The notes under the pieces are model-generated. The model saw only the letters and a program-made list of their open reading frames with translations. It searched no databases and was not told where the DNA came from. The translations under genes were made by a program, and so were the position numbers. A stretch of DNA of 64,000 nucleotides, from contig NZ_JAAAKV010000009.1 of NCBI RefSeq assembly GCF_009905725.1, positions 62,001-126,000 on the forward strand, in the 5' to 3' direction. The DNA is from Emticicia sp. CRIBPO. Its GTDB lineage: Bacteria; Bacteroidota; Bacteroidia; Cytophagales; Spirosomataceae. This document shows positions 25,627 through 35,069 of the stretch, in pieces. Each line of letters begins with the position of its first letter. Positions within the stretch are counted from its first letter, which is position 1.

Positions 25627-26886
25627 TTAAGCAACCAGCTTCACTTCATAAAAACTGGAATGCTCAAACTTAGCCTTGGCATAATCATGCGTAACAGTAA
25701 ATGTTTTGGCCGATTTATCCGAAGGCAGCTCAAACATGGCGTCTGTAAGGATAGCCTCACAGATAGACCTCAAGCCCCTGGCTCCGAGATTAAACACAAT
25801 GGCCTGATCAACAATATATTCAAGGGCATCGTCTTCAAATTCAAGGGCGATGTCTTCCATCGCAAACAACTTCTTGTACTGTTTCACCAATGCATTTTTA
25901 GGCTCTACCAGGATTTTCCTCAAGGTAGCCTTATCCAGCGGATTAAGGTAAGTCAGCAACGGCAAACGACCGATCAGTTCCGGAATCAAGCCGAAAGATT
26001 TCAGGTCCTGCTGTGTTACAAACCTCAGCAAGCTTTCATCTTCACCGACAGCCTTTCTTTTGGTATCCACGTTAAAGCCTATCGGGGCTTTGTTGATTCT
26101 TTTTGAAATATGACGGGCAATACCATCAAAGGCTCCACCACAAATAAACAGGATGTTCTCCGTGTTGATCTGGATCAGCTGCTGATCAGGGTGTTTTCTT
26201 CCTCCCTGAGGCGGCACACCTACGATAGAACCCTCCAATAATTTCAGAAGACCTTGCTGAACACCCTCACCACTTACATCCCTGGTAATAGAAGGATTAT
26301 CAGATTTACGGGCAATCTTATCAATCTCATCAATATAGACAATGCCTCTCTCAGCCAGTTCGGCATTGAAATCAGCCGCCTGTAAAAGCCTGCTCAATAT
26401 ACTCTCCACATCCTCACCCACATAGCCGGCTTCTGTCAGGACCGTAGCATCAGCGATGGCAAACGGTACCTGCAACATTTTGGCGATGGTCCTGGCCAGA
26501 TAGGTTTTACCGGTTCCGGTCTCCCCTACCATGATGATATTTGATTTTTCAATCATCACATCATCAGCATTTTTAGGCTGCGACAATCTTTTATAATGGT
26601 TATAAACCGCCACACTCAATACCTTCTTTGCTTCGTCCTGGCCTATAACAAAAGTATCTAAATATTTTTTCAGTTCTATGGGAGGTTTCAGATCAAAATG
26701 AGGGGTATCCGTTTTCTTTTTCTTCTTTTCTTTAGGAGAAACGCCAAACAATTCCTGTTGGATCAGATCATAACCCTGAGCAATGCAATGATTACAGATG
26801 TGACCGTCTGTGCCGGATAACAATAAGTCTACTTCATTTTTTTTTCTTCCACAAAATGAACAATGTGGATCCTTATTTGACGCCAT
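25627..26886 (-). CDS. clpX: ClpX unfoldase, ATP-binding subunit of Clp protease
   Basis: AAA+ hexamer that recognises tagged substrates and feeds them to ClpP. The zinc-binding domain CSFCGRKK...CNHC lies at residues 8-35; Walker A is GETGTGKTYLARTIA, Walker B IVYIDEIDKIAR, and the GYVGEDVE pore loop and the C-terminal sensor 2 region (GARGLRSICE) follow. I take the ATG at 26884-26886 (AAGGAGA four bases upstream) over one 81 bases further up, giving 419 residues. A TACTTTTG element at 26904-26911 and a terminator just upstream suggest clpX has a promoter separate from clpP. Confidence 0.96.
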   Translation of the reverse strand: MASNKDPHCSFCGRKKNEVDLLLSGTDGHICNHCIAQGYDLIQQELFGVSPKEKKKKKTDTPHFDLKPPIELKKYLDTFVIGQDEAKKVLSVAVYNHYKRLSQPKNADDVMIEKSNIIMVGETGTGKTYLARTIAKMLQVPFAIADATVLTEAGYVGEDVESILSRLLQAADFNAELAERGIVYIDEIDKIARKSDNPSITRDVSGEGVQQGLLKLLEGSIVGVPPQGGRKHPDQQLIQINTENILFICGGAFDGIARHISKRINKAPIGFNVDTKRKAVGEDESLLRFVTQQDLKSFGLIPELIGRLPLLTYLNPLDKATLRKILVEPKNALVKQYKKLFAMEDIALEFEDDALEYIVDQAIVFNLGARGLRSICEAILTDAMFELPSDKSAKTFTVTHDYAKAKFEHSSFYEVKLVA

Positions 26887-26903
26887 TCTCCTTAAATTTT
26901 TTA

Positions 26904-26911
26904 CAAAAGTA
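26904..26911 (-). promoter_or_regulatory. Candidate -7 element for clpX
   Basis: Minus-strand TACTTTTG, 17 bases upstream of the clpX ATG; no clear TTTG at the expected distance, where the terminator hairpin lies. Confidence 0.4.
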
Positions 26912-26930
26912 CAAATAATGAAATAAAAAA

Positions 26931-26964
26931 ATGCCCTTTCCCTGCTTTCACAGGAAAAGGGCAT
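26931..26964 (-). terminator. Terminator between clpP and clpX
   Basis: Arms 26931-26944 and 26951-26964 pair over 14 bp with one mismatch; the minus-strand copy is followed by a run of seven T. It begins 13 bases past the clpP stop and would end or attenuate clpP transcription before clpX. Confidence 0.8.
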
Positions 26965-26976
26965 CAAATTATCTGA

Positions 26977-27648
26977 TTAATTACGATACAAAACCTCATC
27001 AATAAGACCATAACTCTTCGCTTCCTCAGCTTTCAGCCAGTAATCCCTGTCTGAATCCGCTTCGATCTGCTCATAAGTTTTACCGGTATGTTTGGCAAGG
27101 ATCTCATACAACTCCTTACGAAGTTCGATGATTTGTTTCACCGTGATTTCCATATCACGTGATTGTCCCTGTGCTCCGCCGCTTGGCTGGTGAATCATCA
27201 CACGGGCGTGAGGCAATGCAGTTCTCTTACCTGCCGCACCACCTGCCAGCAATACCGCTCCCATAGAAGCCGCAAGCGAAGTACAGATAGTAGCTACTTC
27301 AGGTTTTACATATTGCATGGTATCATACATACCAAGACCCGCGTAAACAGACCCGCCGGGGCTGTTAATATACATCAAAATGTCTTTTTTGGCATCAACA
27401 GATTCCAGAAACAACAATTGAGCTACAACGATGTTGGCTATCTGATCGTCGATACCTGTTCCCAAAAATATGATACGGTCCATGATCAATCTTGAAAAAA
27501 CATCGATAGCAGCAAAACGCATCGGTCTTTCTTCAATGATGTTAGGCGTCATGTTCGTCACATTATGTTTCATGTAGTCATCGATAGTCAGGCCACTCAT
27601 TCCGACGTGGTGTACCGCGTATTTTCTGAATTCTTCTCCTAAGTGCAT
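26977..27648 (-). CDS. clpP: ClpP protease subunit
   Basis: Serine peptidase core of the Clp complex, 223 residues. The nucleophile is Ser128 in [11 protein letters not shown], the base His153 in [10 protein letters not shown] and the acid in DSDRDYWL near the C-terminus; [15 protein letters not shown] is the substrate strand. A leader of about 20-25 residues before the mature core fits the propeptide known in the family. It lies upstream of clpX, separated by a terminator. Confidence 0.96.
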   Translation of the reverse strand: MHLGEEFRKYAVHHVGMSGLTIDDYMKHNVTNMTPNIIEERPMRFAAIDVFSRLIMDRIIFLGTGIDDQIANIVVAQLLFLESVDAKKDILMYINSPGGSVYAGLGMYDTMQYVKPEVATICTSLAASMGAVLLAGGAAGKRTALPHARVMIHQPSGGAQGQSRDMEITVKQIIELRKELYEILAKHTGKTYEQIEADSDRDYWLKAEEAKSYGLIDEVLYRN

Positions 27649-27708
27649 AATTTTGATGTTAAATGTTGTAATAAAAACTATGTTGGCTGATCAAAAGTTC
27701 ACGATGTG

Positions 27709-27736
27709 AAGCTATAAGCTGTAAGCTGTAAGTCGT
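27709..27736. repeat. Heptamer tandem repeat upstream of clpP
   Basis: Three consecutive heptamers AAGCTAT, AAGCTGT, AAGCTGT and a degenerate fourth, AAGTCGT. They sit in the 235-base gap between clpP and the tig terminator, 60 bases upstream of the clpP start. Apart from this repeat I see no gene or clear promoter in the gap. Confidence 0.7.
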
Positions 27737-27883
27737 CCGTCTTCCAAAGGCTTATTTTGCGAGGTAAAATCCTATATTTCTACCTTTACGCCGGCATCAG
27801 TAAACCTTCAGATTTTAACCGGCACACAGAGACCGCGACAAGATAGAAAAAAAGACGGATATCTGTTGAAAGGCTATAAAAAC

Positions 27884-27917
27884 AAAATCGGGGCATCCTT
27901 GCGGATGCCCCGATTTT
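27884..27917 (-). terminator. tig terminator
   Basis: Perfect 15-bp stem AAAATCGGGGCATCC / complement with TTGC loop, 17 bases past the trigger factor stop; A/T runs on both sides. Confidence 0.92.
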
Positions 27918-27934
27918 TCAGACTTTCTAAAATA

Positions 27935-29281
27935 TTATGCCACCTGGTATTTCTCAGAAGCGATCTGGTTAAACTCTTCTACAAACACACTCTTATTTTC
28001 AATTTTGATTTTATCTTTCAGGAAAGTAACGACCTTTCTTCCGAAGGCTTTATCAAAGTATTTTCTGAAAGTTTCGTTTTTATTGTCAGCCAATTGTTTT
28101 TTAGCCATGTTGTCGATAAAATCTTCCATGCCTTCAAAACCACCCTGCTGTCCGAAATACCCTCTGATTTCTGCTTTTACTTCTTCAAGCACATCAGCAT
28201 ATTCTACTTTAAGATCATGTTTCTGAGCGATTTCAGTTTTGATCAGGTCCAGTCTCAGACCTCTGGCGTAAGCATCATACTCACGGTCGATGTCTTCCTG
28301 GGTAAACTTACCGTCGTTCACCTGAAGCAACCATTTTTTCAGGAACTCATTCGGAAGTTCGATAGCCACATTGTCAAGCAATGATTTCTCGATGTCAAAG
28401 TCAAGTAAGAAACCTGCTTCCCTGCTGTAGTTTGACTTGATGATTTCAGTCAGTTGTTTTCTGAATTCAGCTTCTTCAGTCGCCTTACCTTCACCTAAAA
28501 CTTTATCAAAAAACGCCTGGTCGATTTCCGACGGAGCAATTCTTGTGATTTTATCTACGGTGAATTCAAATTCACCTGTCAATGCTTCAGCTTCTTCGTC
28601 AGATTTGCCGGTAGCAAAACCTAATTCTTTAACCGATGCAAAGATTTTTTTGATATCAAATTTAATGCTGCTGCCTTTTTCAAGACCCACGAACAATTTC
28701 TGAGAATCTTCCACCACCTTATCAGTAGGAATACCTGACTGGAATTCAAATTCAGAAGATTCCTGAACCAGTTTACCAAACACAAGATCACCGATCTCAA
28801 CCGCTTCAGGCTCAGTTTCATTACCGAATCTTTTCTGAAGGTCGATGATTGAATCTTCGATTTGTTTTTCAGAAGGCTCGATTTCGTAATTCACAATAGC
28901 AGGAAGGTTTTCAACCTCAACGGCAAAATCCGAAGCCATACCTACTTCATATTCGAAAGTGTAGTTATTTTGTGTATCCCAGTCGATTTTGTAAGAATCT
29001 TCCAGAGGAATAGGATCACCTACTACTTTCAGTTTATTTTCTGCGATATAATCATTTACAGCCTTCGAAGTTTGCTTGATCACTTCATCCACCAAAATAC
29101 CTTTACCGTAAATCTTTTTGATATACTGAGCAGGCACGTGACCAGGTCTGAAACCTTTTACAGAAGCTGTCTTAGAATATTCTTTTATTTTTTTATCTAC
29201 TTCAGGTTTATAATCTGCTTCAATTATTTCAACCTTCAGACGGGCGTCAGTAGAGGACAATTTGTCAAATGTAGTTTGCAT
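27935..29281 (-). CDS. tig: Trigger factor-like chaperone
   Basis: Ribosome-associated folding chaperone, 448 residues. The ribosome-binding domain is at the N-terminus with the signature KGFRPGHVPAQYIKKIYGKGI (about residues 40-60), the middle region is where the PPIase domain sits in E. coli but is poorly conserved here, and the C-terminal helical arms follow. Bacteroidota trigger factors diverge strongly from the E. coli protein. Together with clpP and clpX downstream on the same strand it makes a familiar protein-quality-control block, though each gene has its own terminator. Confidence 0.9.
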   Translation of the reverse strand: MQTTFDKLSSTDARLKVEIIEADYKPEVDKKIKEYSKTASVKGFRPGHVPAQYIKKIYGKGILVDEVIKQTSKAVNDYIAENKLKVVGDPIPLEDSYKIDWDTQNNYTFEYEVGMASDFAVEVENLPAIVNYEIEPSEKQIEDSIIDLQKRFGNETEPEAVEIGDLVFGKLVQESSEFEFQSGIPTDKVVEDSQKLFVGLEKGSSIKFDIKKIFASVKELGFATGKSDEEAEALTGEFEFTVDKITRIAPSEIDQAFFDKVLGEGKATEEAEFRKQLTEIIKSNYSREAGFLLDFDIEKSLLDNVAIELPNEFLKKWLLQVNDGKFTQEDIDREYDAYARGLRLDLIKTEIAQKHDLKVEYADVLEEVKAEIRGYFGQQGGFEGMEDFIDNMAKKQLADNKNETFRKYFDKAFGRKVVTFLKDKIKIENKSVFVEEFNQIASEKYQVA

Positions 29282-29319
29282 CGAGAAACTCTTTAATTCG
29301 AAATGTTTGTAAATTTAAA

Positions 29320-29351
29320 AACCCTCAAAACTTACGATCGTTTTGAGGGTT
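29320..29351 (-). terminator. Terminator of tRNA-Leu
   Basis: Stem AACCCTCAAAA / TTTTGAGGGTT with a 10-base loop, 6 bases past the 3' end of the tRNA on the minus strand, followed by TTTAAATTT. Confidence 0.8.
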
Positions 29352-29357
29352 GTAAAG

Positions 29358-29439
29358 TACGGGCGGAGGGAATCGAACCCCCACGCCTTGCGGCACTAGA
29401 TCCTAAGTCTAGCACGTCTACCAGTTCCGCCACGCCCGC
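29358..29439 (-). tRNA. tRNA-Leu (anticodon UAG)
   Basis: Folds as a class II tRNA: acceptor GCGGGCG pairs with CGCCCGT (closing G-U), discriminator A, D-arm region TGGCGGAACTGGTAGAC, anticodon stem CTAGA/TCTAG with loop CTTAGGA (anticodon TAG), a long variable arm TGCCGCAAGGCGT and T-arm GGGGGTTCGATTCCC. The 3' CCA is not encoded. Length 82 bases. Confidence 0.95.
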
Positions 29440-29689
29440 TTTTCTTCTTGAGGTGAAAACTTTAAATGTCTTGTCTCTCAATCGGGTCACAAAGGTAGTA
29501 CAAGAATTTTATCAACCAAAACTTTGAGCAAAAATTTCTCACTTTTTTTTCAATTTTTTTTGGCTTTTTTCAGAACCAATTGAAAATGAGCTACTTTTGA
29601 AAACATATTTTTTTTGAGCAATTTCTTATAGCATTATCCAACTTTTTATCTTATATTGAAACCTGAAAAGTTTTCCTGAAAAAACCAAG

Positions 29690-31978
29690 ATGAGTACAGT
29701 AATAGAAGAAGAGAAAGTATTGAAAAAGGATATGCTCACTGAGTACTATTCCGAAGATGAAAAGAAGGAGATAAAAAAACGTTACAGGAAAATTTTAAAG
29801 ACCGCAGCCCATACCTTGAAAGAGGGCGACACTAAAATGATCCGTAAAGCTTTTAATATCTCTATGGAAGCTCACAAAGAGATGCGACGGAAGTCCGGAG
29901 AGCCTTATATTTATCACCCGCTTGAAGTTGCCCTGATTTGTGTGGAAGAGATCGGCCTCGGGCCCACCTCTATTATCTGTGCCCTGCTTCACGATGTCGT
30001 GGAAGACACTACCCTTACTTTAAAAGATATCCGCAAGGAGTTTGGCCCCAAAGTCGCCAAGATCATTGACGGCCTGACGAAAATTGCCGAAAATTTTGAA
30101 CAAACCCAGTCGGCACAGGCAGAAAACTTCAGAAAAATGCTCCTGACGCTCTCTGAAGATGTGAGGGTGATCCTCATTAAACTGGCCGACAGGCTGCATA
30201 ACATGCGTACACTCGGCAGCATGGCCAGGAATTCACAGCTCAAGATCGCCCACGAAACGATCTATATCTATGCACCTCTGGCCCACAGGCTTGGCCTTTA
30301 CCAGATCAAATCGGAGCTGGAAGACCTTTACCTGAAATATACCGAACCGGAAACCTATAAGGAGATTGCCAATAAACTGAAATCTACCAAAAGTACCCGG
30401 GAGAAAATGATTGACCGCTTTATGAAACCCATCGCCAAGAGGTTAAATGAGGCCAATCTTCAGTTTTATATCAAAGGACGCCCCAAACATATTTTCTCGA
30501 TCTGGAAAAAAATATCCAAACAAAACACCAGTTTTGAGAATATCTACGACCTTTTTGCCATCAGGATCATCATCAAGGGCATTTCTCCCCTCGAAAAAGA
30601 ACGGGAAAAATCGGCGTGCTGGCAGGCCTATTCCATCGTCACGGATGAATACAAGCCCAATCCGGACAGGCTGAAAGACTGGATATCAACCCCGAGAGCC
30701 AACGGCTACGAATCACTGCATACGACAGTAATGAGCAACAGCGGCATCTGGGTCGAAGTGCAGATCAGGACCGAGAGGATGGATGAAATTGCCGAAAAAG
30801 GATACGCGGCCCACTGGAAGTACAAAGGCAGCGACACCTCACTCGACAAGCCCCTTGACCAATGGATCAACCAGGTCAGAGATACCCTGGAATCCAAAGA
30901 CAATTCGGCCATAGAATTCCTCGAAGACTTCAGAGGCAATCTTTATAATGAAGAAGTTTTTGTCTTTACCCCCAAAGGCGACCTTAAAGTGCTCAGAAAA
31001 GGAGCCACTGTACTTGACTTTGCCTTTGATATACACACCGAAATCGGCAAAAGGTGTACCGCTGGTAAGCTTAACGGCCACCTGGTGCCTATCAGCCATG
31101 TTCTTCAGAACGGCGACCAGGTAGAAATCCTGACCACCAAAAACCAGAAACCTTCGGAAGACTGGCTCAGGTTTGTAGTGACTTCCAAAGCCAAAGGCCG
31201 TATCAAAGACCTCCTTAAAGAGGACAATAAGGGCTATATCACTGATGGCAAGGACATTATCTCGAAAAAACTCAAGCACCTCGGCCTTGAAAATACCCTT
31301 GAAACGATTAATCAGCTCAGGGCATTTTTCAACAAAAAGGACTATAATGACTTGTATTATTTCTTCGGCAAGGGCTATATCCTTCCGGATGAAATAAAGA
31401 AATTCAAACACGAGAAAGAAGCCCAGCTCAACAAGCAAAGCAAAATCATCATTGATGAAAAAGCATTTAAAGATGCCAAAAGTTTTGAGCGGGAATTCAA
31501 AAAAGTAAAAGGAAACGATACTCTGCTTATCGGTGACGACATGCAGCAGATCGACTATACCCTGGCCAGGTGCTGCAATCCTATCCCGGGTGATGACGTT
31601 TTCGGGTTCCTAACCGTAAATGAAGGCATAAAAGTGCACCGAAATACCTGCCCGAATGCTCAGCAGCTTCTTTCAAGCTACGGCAACAGGGTAATCAAAG
31701 CCCGGTGGTCTTCGCAGCTGGCACAATCTTACCTCGTGACCATCAAGCTTGGCGGGATTGACAGGGTCGGGATGATACAGGACATTTCAAAAGTGATATC
31801 CGGAGAACTCCACATCAATATGAGAGGCCTCTCGGTCGATACTTTTGACGGTATCTTTGAAGGCACCATCAGGGTCTATGTTTTTGACACCAAACACCTG
31901 GACATCCTGATTTCAAAACTCGAGGAAATTGAAGGTGTGGACAGCGTTTCCAGGGTACAAAATGAAGAGATGCAATAA
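29690..31978 (+). CDS. RelA/SpoT bifunctional (p)ppGpp synthetase/hydrolase
   Basis: Long RSH enzyme of 762 residues that makes and degrades (p)ppGpp. The HD hydrolase domain is intact (RRKSGEPYIYHPLEVALIC and ALLHDVVEDTTLT, residues 66-110, and KLADRLHNMRTLG), so is the synthetase core (YDLFAIRIII...ANGYESLHTTV), followed by TGS (EVFVFTPKGDLKVLRKGATVLDFAF), the zinc-finger-like helical region (YTLARCCNPIPGD) and a C-terminal ACT domain. A TACTTTTG element at about 29591 on this strand may be part of its promoter. An intact HD site suggests a Rel/SpoT-type rather than a RelA-only enzyme. Confidence 0.95.
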   Translation: MSTVIEEEKVLKKDMLTEYYSEDEKKEIKKRYRKILKTAAHTLKEGDTKMIRKAFNISMEAHKEMRRKSGEPYIYHPLEVALICVEEIGLGPTSIICALLHDVVEDTTLTLKDIRKEFGPKVAKIIDGLTKIAENFEQTQSAQAENFRKMLLTLSEDVRVILIKLADRLHNMRTLGSMARNSQLKIAHETIYIYAPLAHRLGLYQIKSELEDLYLKYTEPETYKEIANKLKSTKSTREKMIDRFMKPIAKRLNEANLQFYIKGRPKHIFSIWKKISKQNTSFENIYDLFAIRIIIKGISPLEKEREKSACWQAYSIVTDEYKPNPDRLKDWISTPRANGYESLHTTVMSNSGIWVEVQIRTERMDEIAEKGYAAHWKYKGSDTSLDKPLDQWINQVRDTLESKDNSAIEFLEDFRGNLYNEEVFVFTPKGDLKVLRKGATVLDFAFDIHTEIGKRCTAGKLNGHLVPISHVLQNGDQVEILTTKNQKPSEDWLRFVVTSKAKGRIKDLLKEDNKGYITDGKDIISKKLKHLGLENTLETINQLRAFFNKKDYNDLYYFFGKGYILPDEIKKFKHEKEAQLNKQSKIIIDEKAFKDAKSFEREFKKVKGNDTLLIGDDMQQIDYTLARCCNPIPGDDVFGFLTVNEGIKVHRNTCPNAQQLLSSYGNRVIKARWSSQLAQSYLVTIKLGGIDRVGMIQDISKVISGELHINMRGLSVDTFDGIFEGTIRVYVFDTKHLDILISKLEEIEGVDSVSRVQNEEMQ

Positions 31979-32044
31979 GTTATACCGTAATTCAATTAAA
32001 TTGGCTTATTTTGCATCCACGTACAACAAAACAGTATCCTTGGT

Positions 32045-32551
32045 ATGGGTAAAACTTTAATTCTATTTCTTTTGATTCTTGCCGGCACGTCGGTTCAGGC
32101 ACAGGAGGCCGGATCCGACTCATTAAGCACCAGGAGAAATTTTCTGAATACAAGAATTTACAGAAATGAAATACTGCTGCACCCTTCTATTGTGCTGAGG
32201 AAATACAAAAATTCTCCCGAAGCCACCAGGAAATTCAACACAGGCAGGATCATGCTTCCGGCCGGAATACTGACTACTGTGGCAGGTATTTATATTGGCT
32301 TCGATGCGATCAAAGGAACTCCCAGACAAGCAGAGATCAATGGAGTGGTTTACCCCTACAAAGTCCGGAATATCCAGCAACTTATCATAGGTATACTGGG
32401 AACAGCCGCAGGGATAAGCTTAATCGAATATTCGAATGATTTAAAAGTAAATTCTGTTAAAGTATATAATAGTACTTCTAAAAAGGTTGCACTCAATATA
32501 AAATTCGGAATAAGCCCGAGTTCAAACCTGGGGCTTTATACAAATTTTTAA
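32045..32551 (+). CDS. Small exported membrane protein, unknown
   Basis: A 168-residue protein with a signal peptide (MGKTLILFLLILAGTSVQAQ) and two further hydrophobic stretches, IMLPAGILTTVAGIYIGFDAI (about residues 76-96) and LIIGILGTAAGISLIEYS (about 118-135), either side of a short loop with KGTPRQAEINGVVYPYKV. I do not recognise the family. It follows the RSH gene by 66 bases on the same strand; no terminator separates them. It is probably an inner-membrane or envelope protein. Confidence 0.7.
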   Translation: MGKTLILFLLILAGTSVQAQEAGSDSLSTRRNFLNTRIYRNEILLHPSIVLRKYKNSPEATRKFNTGRIMLPAGILTTVAGIYIGFDAIKGTPRQAEINGVVYPYKVRNIQQLIIGILGTAAGISLIEYSNDLKVNSVKVYNSTSKKVALNIKFGISPSSNLGLYTNF

Positions 32552-32628
32552 AAATTTGGGTTTTAATCTGTTTTAAAAGACTTACTTTTGTATCAATTAA
32601 ATAAAAGGACCTCAATCATCTGAAAATT

Positions 32629-33093
32629 ATGGTGGCCATCAATAAAAATTTCGATTCGGCGAAACAAATTTTCACGGCTTATCTTGAAAATAAGCAATTG
32701 CGTAAAACTCCGGAAAGGTATGCCATTCTGGAAGAGATTTATAGCCGGACAGATCATTTTGATGTGGAAGACCTCTACATTTCAATGAAAAACAAAAAAT
32801 ACCAGGTAAGCAGAGCCACCGTTTATAACACGCTGGATTTACTGGTAGAATGCGACCTGGTGACCAAGCATCAGTTTGGCAGAAACCTGGCCCAGTATGA
32901 GAAATCTTATGGTTTTAAACAACACGACCACCTCATCTGTGTAGATTGTAATAAGGTATTGGAGTTTTGCGACCCAAGAGTGCAGAATATACAAAATATG
33001 GTAGGTGATCACCTTCAGTTTGAAGTGCTTCACCATTCTCTTATTTTTTACGGTTCATGTAAAAAAGACCACTGTCAGAATAAAGCAAGTTAA
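32629..33093 (+). CDS. Fur-family transcriptional regulator
   Basis: A 154-residue metal-responsive repressor. N-terminal winged helix ([55 protein letters not shown], about residues 23-80) and a C-terminal dimerisation domain with [18 protein letters not shown] and a second cysteine pair CKKDHC, giving the two CxxC-like sites of a structural zinc. Whether it senses iron, zinc or peroxide cannot be decided. Followed by purA after 40 bases. Confidence 0.92.
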   Translation: MVAINKNFDSAKQIFTAYLENKQLRKTPERYAILEEIYSRTDHFDVEDLYISMKNKKYQVSRATVYNTLDLLVECDLVTKHQFGRNLAQYEKSYGFKQHDHLICVDCNKVLEFCDPRVQNIQNMVGDHLQFEVLHHSLIFYGSCKKDHCQNKAS

Positions 33094-33133
33094 TTATCAA
33101 AAAGGCCGTAACGGCAAACGAGTAATCTAAAAA

Positions 33134-34411
33134 ATGGTAGATATTTTATTAGGCCTGCAATGGGGCGACGAAGGAAAAGGAAAAATAGTTGATGTATTGG
33201 CTCCCGAATATCAGGTGGTAGCAAGATTCCAGGGAGGACCTAATGCAGGACACACACTTGAATTTGATGGCAAAAAGCACGTCTTGCATCAAATCCCCTC
33301 AGGTATCTTCAGAGAAGACAGCATCAATATCATCGGAAACGGCGTGGTGCTGGATCCTATCATTTTCAGAAAGGAAATTGACGGACTGGCCGCTTATCAG
33401 ATAGACTTCAAAAAGAACTTGTTCATCTCGAAAAAAGCCTCTCTGATCATCCCATCTCACAGGCTTCTGGATGCCGCTTCTGAAAAATCAAAAGGTGAAT
33501 CGAAAATCGGATCTACTTTAAAAGGTATCGGTCCGACTTATTCAGATAAAATTGCGAGACAAGGTTTAAGACTTGGAGACATATTATCTCCGAACTTCCG
33601 GAAGAAATATGACGAACTTGTAGCCAAACACAAGCAGATCCTTTCTTTCTATGAATATGAATACGATCTGACGGAAGCTGAGACAGATTTTTTCAGTGCG
33701 GTTGAATTCCTTAAAGGATTTAACCTTGTTGACAGTGAATATACCATCAACCAGGCTCTTCAGTCAGGTCAGAAAATATTAGCGGAAGGAGCTCAGGGTT
33801 CATTGCTTGATATTGACTTCGGTTCTTATCCGTTTGTGACCAGCTCAAGCACCACTGCAGCCGGCGTAAGCTCAGGTCTTGGTGTGGCTCCTCAGAAAAT
33901 CAAAGAAGTTTACGGTATTTTCAAAGCCTACTGCACCAGAGTAGGTTCCGGACCATTCCCGACCGAATTACTGGAAGAAACCGGCGAAAGAATGCGTCAG
34001 GAAGGAAGAGAATTCGGAAGCACCACCGGCCGCCCGAGAAGATGCGGATGGATGGACTTACCTGCTCTTAAATATTCCGTCATGCTGAACGGCGTTACGC
34101 AGCTGATCATGATGAAAGCTGACGTACTGAACATTTTTGAAGAAATACTGATCTGTACCCACTATCAGATGGAAGACGGAACGATTACCGATCAACTTCC
34201 TTATGACATCTGCGATCAGAAAATAGTGCCGGTTTACAAGACATTAAAAGGATGGCATACTTCTCTGAACGGACTGACCAATTTTGATGATATGCCGGTT
34301 GAATTAAAAGAATACACCGCCTACATCGAAAAAGAAATAGGAGTACCTGTAACATTTGTATCTACAGGCCCTGACAGATTGGCAACCGTATCCAGAAAAT
34401 CAGAATTATAA
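33134..34411 (+). CDS. purA: Adenylosuccinate synthase
   Basis: First committed step from IMP to AMP: joins IMP and aspartate using GTP. The 425-residue protein begins with GLQWGDEGKGKIVDVLA, the IMP/GTP loop, and carries NAGHTLEFDGKKHVLHQIPSGI, GSTLKGIGPTYSDKIARQGLRLGDI, GAQGSLLDIDFGSYPFVTSSSTTAAG and a C-terminal FVSTGPDRLATV. Cytosolic homodimer. Same strand as the Fur gene before and the unknown gene after; the arrangement looks like one transcription unit. Confidence 0.97.
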   Translation: MVDILLGLQWGDEGKGKIVDVLAPEYQVVARFQGGPNAGHTLEFDGKKHVLHQIPSGIFREDSINIIGNGVVLDPIIFRKEIDGLAAYQIDFKKNLFISKKASLIIPSHRLLDAASEKSKGESKIGSTLKGIGPTYSDKIARQGLRLGDILSPNFRKKYDELVAKHKQILSFYEYEYDLTEAETDFFSAVEFLKGFNLVDSEYTINQALQSGQKILAEGAQGSLLDIDFGSYPFVTSSSTTAAGVSSGLGVAPQKIKEVYGIFKAYCTRVGSGPFPTELLEETGERMRQEGREFGSTTGRPRRCGWMDLPALKYSVMLNGVTQLIMMKADVLNIFEEILICTHYQMEDGTITDQLPYDICDQKIVPVYKTLKGWHTSLNGLTNFDDMPVELKEYTAYIEKEIGVPVTFVSTGPDRLATVSRKSEL

Positions 34412-34445
34412 TACCTCATTATATTAAAAGGTTTCATTCTAAACA

Positions 34446-35000
34446 ATGGCTAACCCTTTAGCAGATTATCTTTTCTCGAATGAAGTACTTTTCCATTACC
34501 CCGGGGTAACGAAAAGTACTTCATCGGTTTTATCTGAAGTAAAGGAGCCAAAACCGGTGGCTTCTCCACCTCCTGTGGTTACCCAGATCCCCGCCCCAGT
34601 GCAGGCACCGGAGCCGGTAGCCGCTCCGCCAAAAACCAACCTTTTTACCAGATCTTTCGTTGTTTTTGTAAACCAGATCAACGCAGAAGAAAAAGAATTC
34701 CTGGGCAAAATCCTGGGTTCTGTCAAACAAAGCTTTGAAAGTGTCTTGCTTTTCGATGTGTCGAAGGACGGGGAATTTCCGTCTGAAGAATTTTTCAGAC
34801 AACAGCAAACCAGGAAAGTCCTGAGCTTCGGCGTAGCCATGAGCAAGCTTGACAACAACCTGCTGCTGTTCCCTTATCAGAAAAAATCACACCGTGGATT
34901 CGACTTTCTGATCACGGATGACCTGGGTACTATCAGCAAAAATCTCAAGGATGAGAAGAAACTTCTTTGGGTAGCTTTGAAAGAGATGTTCACTTTGTAG
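34446..35000 (+). CDS. Unknown protein with proline-rich linker and conserved C-terminal domain
   Basis: A 184-residue protein with no signal peptide. Residues 1-30 are low in conservation and include SNEVLFHYPGVTKSTSSV, encoded by a striking inverted repeat at 34480-34524; residues 32-62 are rich in Pro, Val and Ala (KPVASPPPVVTQIPAPVQAPEPVAAPPK in pieces); residues 66-184 form an alpha/beta domain (RSFVVFVNQINAEEKEFLGKILGSV...FGVAMSKLDNNLLLFPYQ). The shape recalls small clamp-loader psi-like proteins, but this is only a resemblance. It lies 34 bases after purA. Confidence 0.7.
   Translation: MANPLADYLFSNEVLFHYPGVTKSTSSVLSEVKEPKPVASPPPVVTQIPAPVQAPEPVAAPPKTNLFTRSFVVFVNQINAEEKEFLGKILGSVKQSFESVLLFDVSKDGEFPSEEFFRQQQTRKVLSFGVAMSKLDNNLLLFPYQKKSHRGFDFLITDDLGTISKNLKDEKKLLWVALKEMFTL
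34480..34524. repeat. 45-bp near-perfect inverted repeat inside a CDS
   Basis: Left arm 34480-34502 (ATGAAGTACTTTTC-CA-TTACCCC) and right arm 34503-34524 pair over 21 positions with only a CA/G bulge and meet without a loop at CCCC|GGGG. It occupies codons 12-27 of the gene after purA and would form a very stable mRNA hairpin near the start. Confidence 0.85.
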
Positions 35001-35069
35001 TATAAATACGAATATTTAAGTATTTTTCTGGACGAAAGGACACAATTTACTTTAACTGCTTTTAAAACT

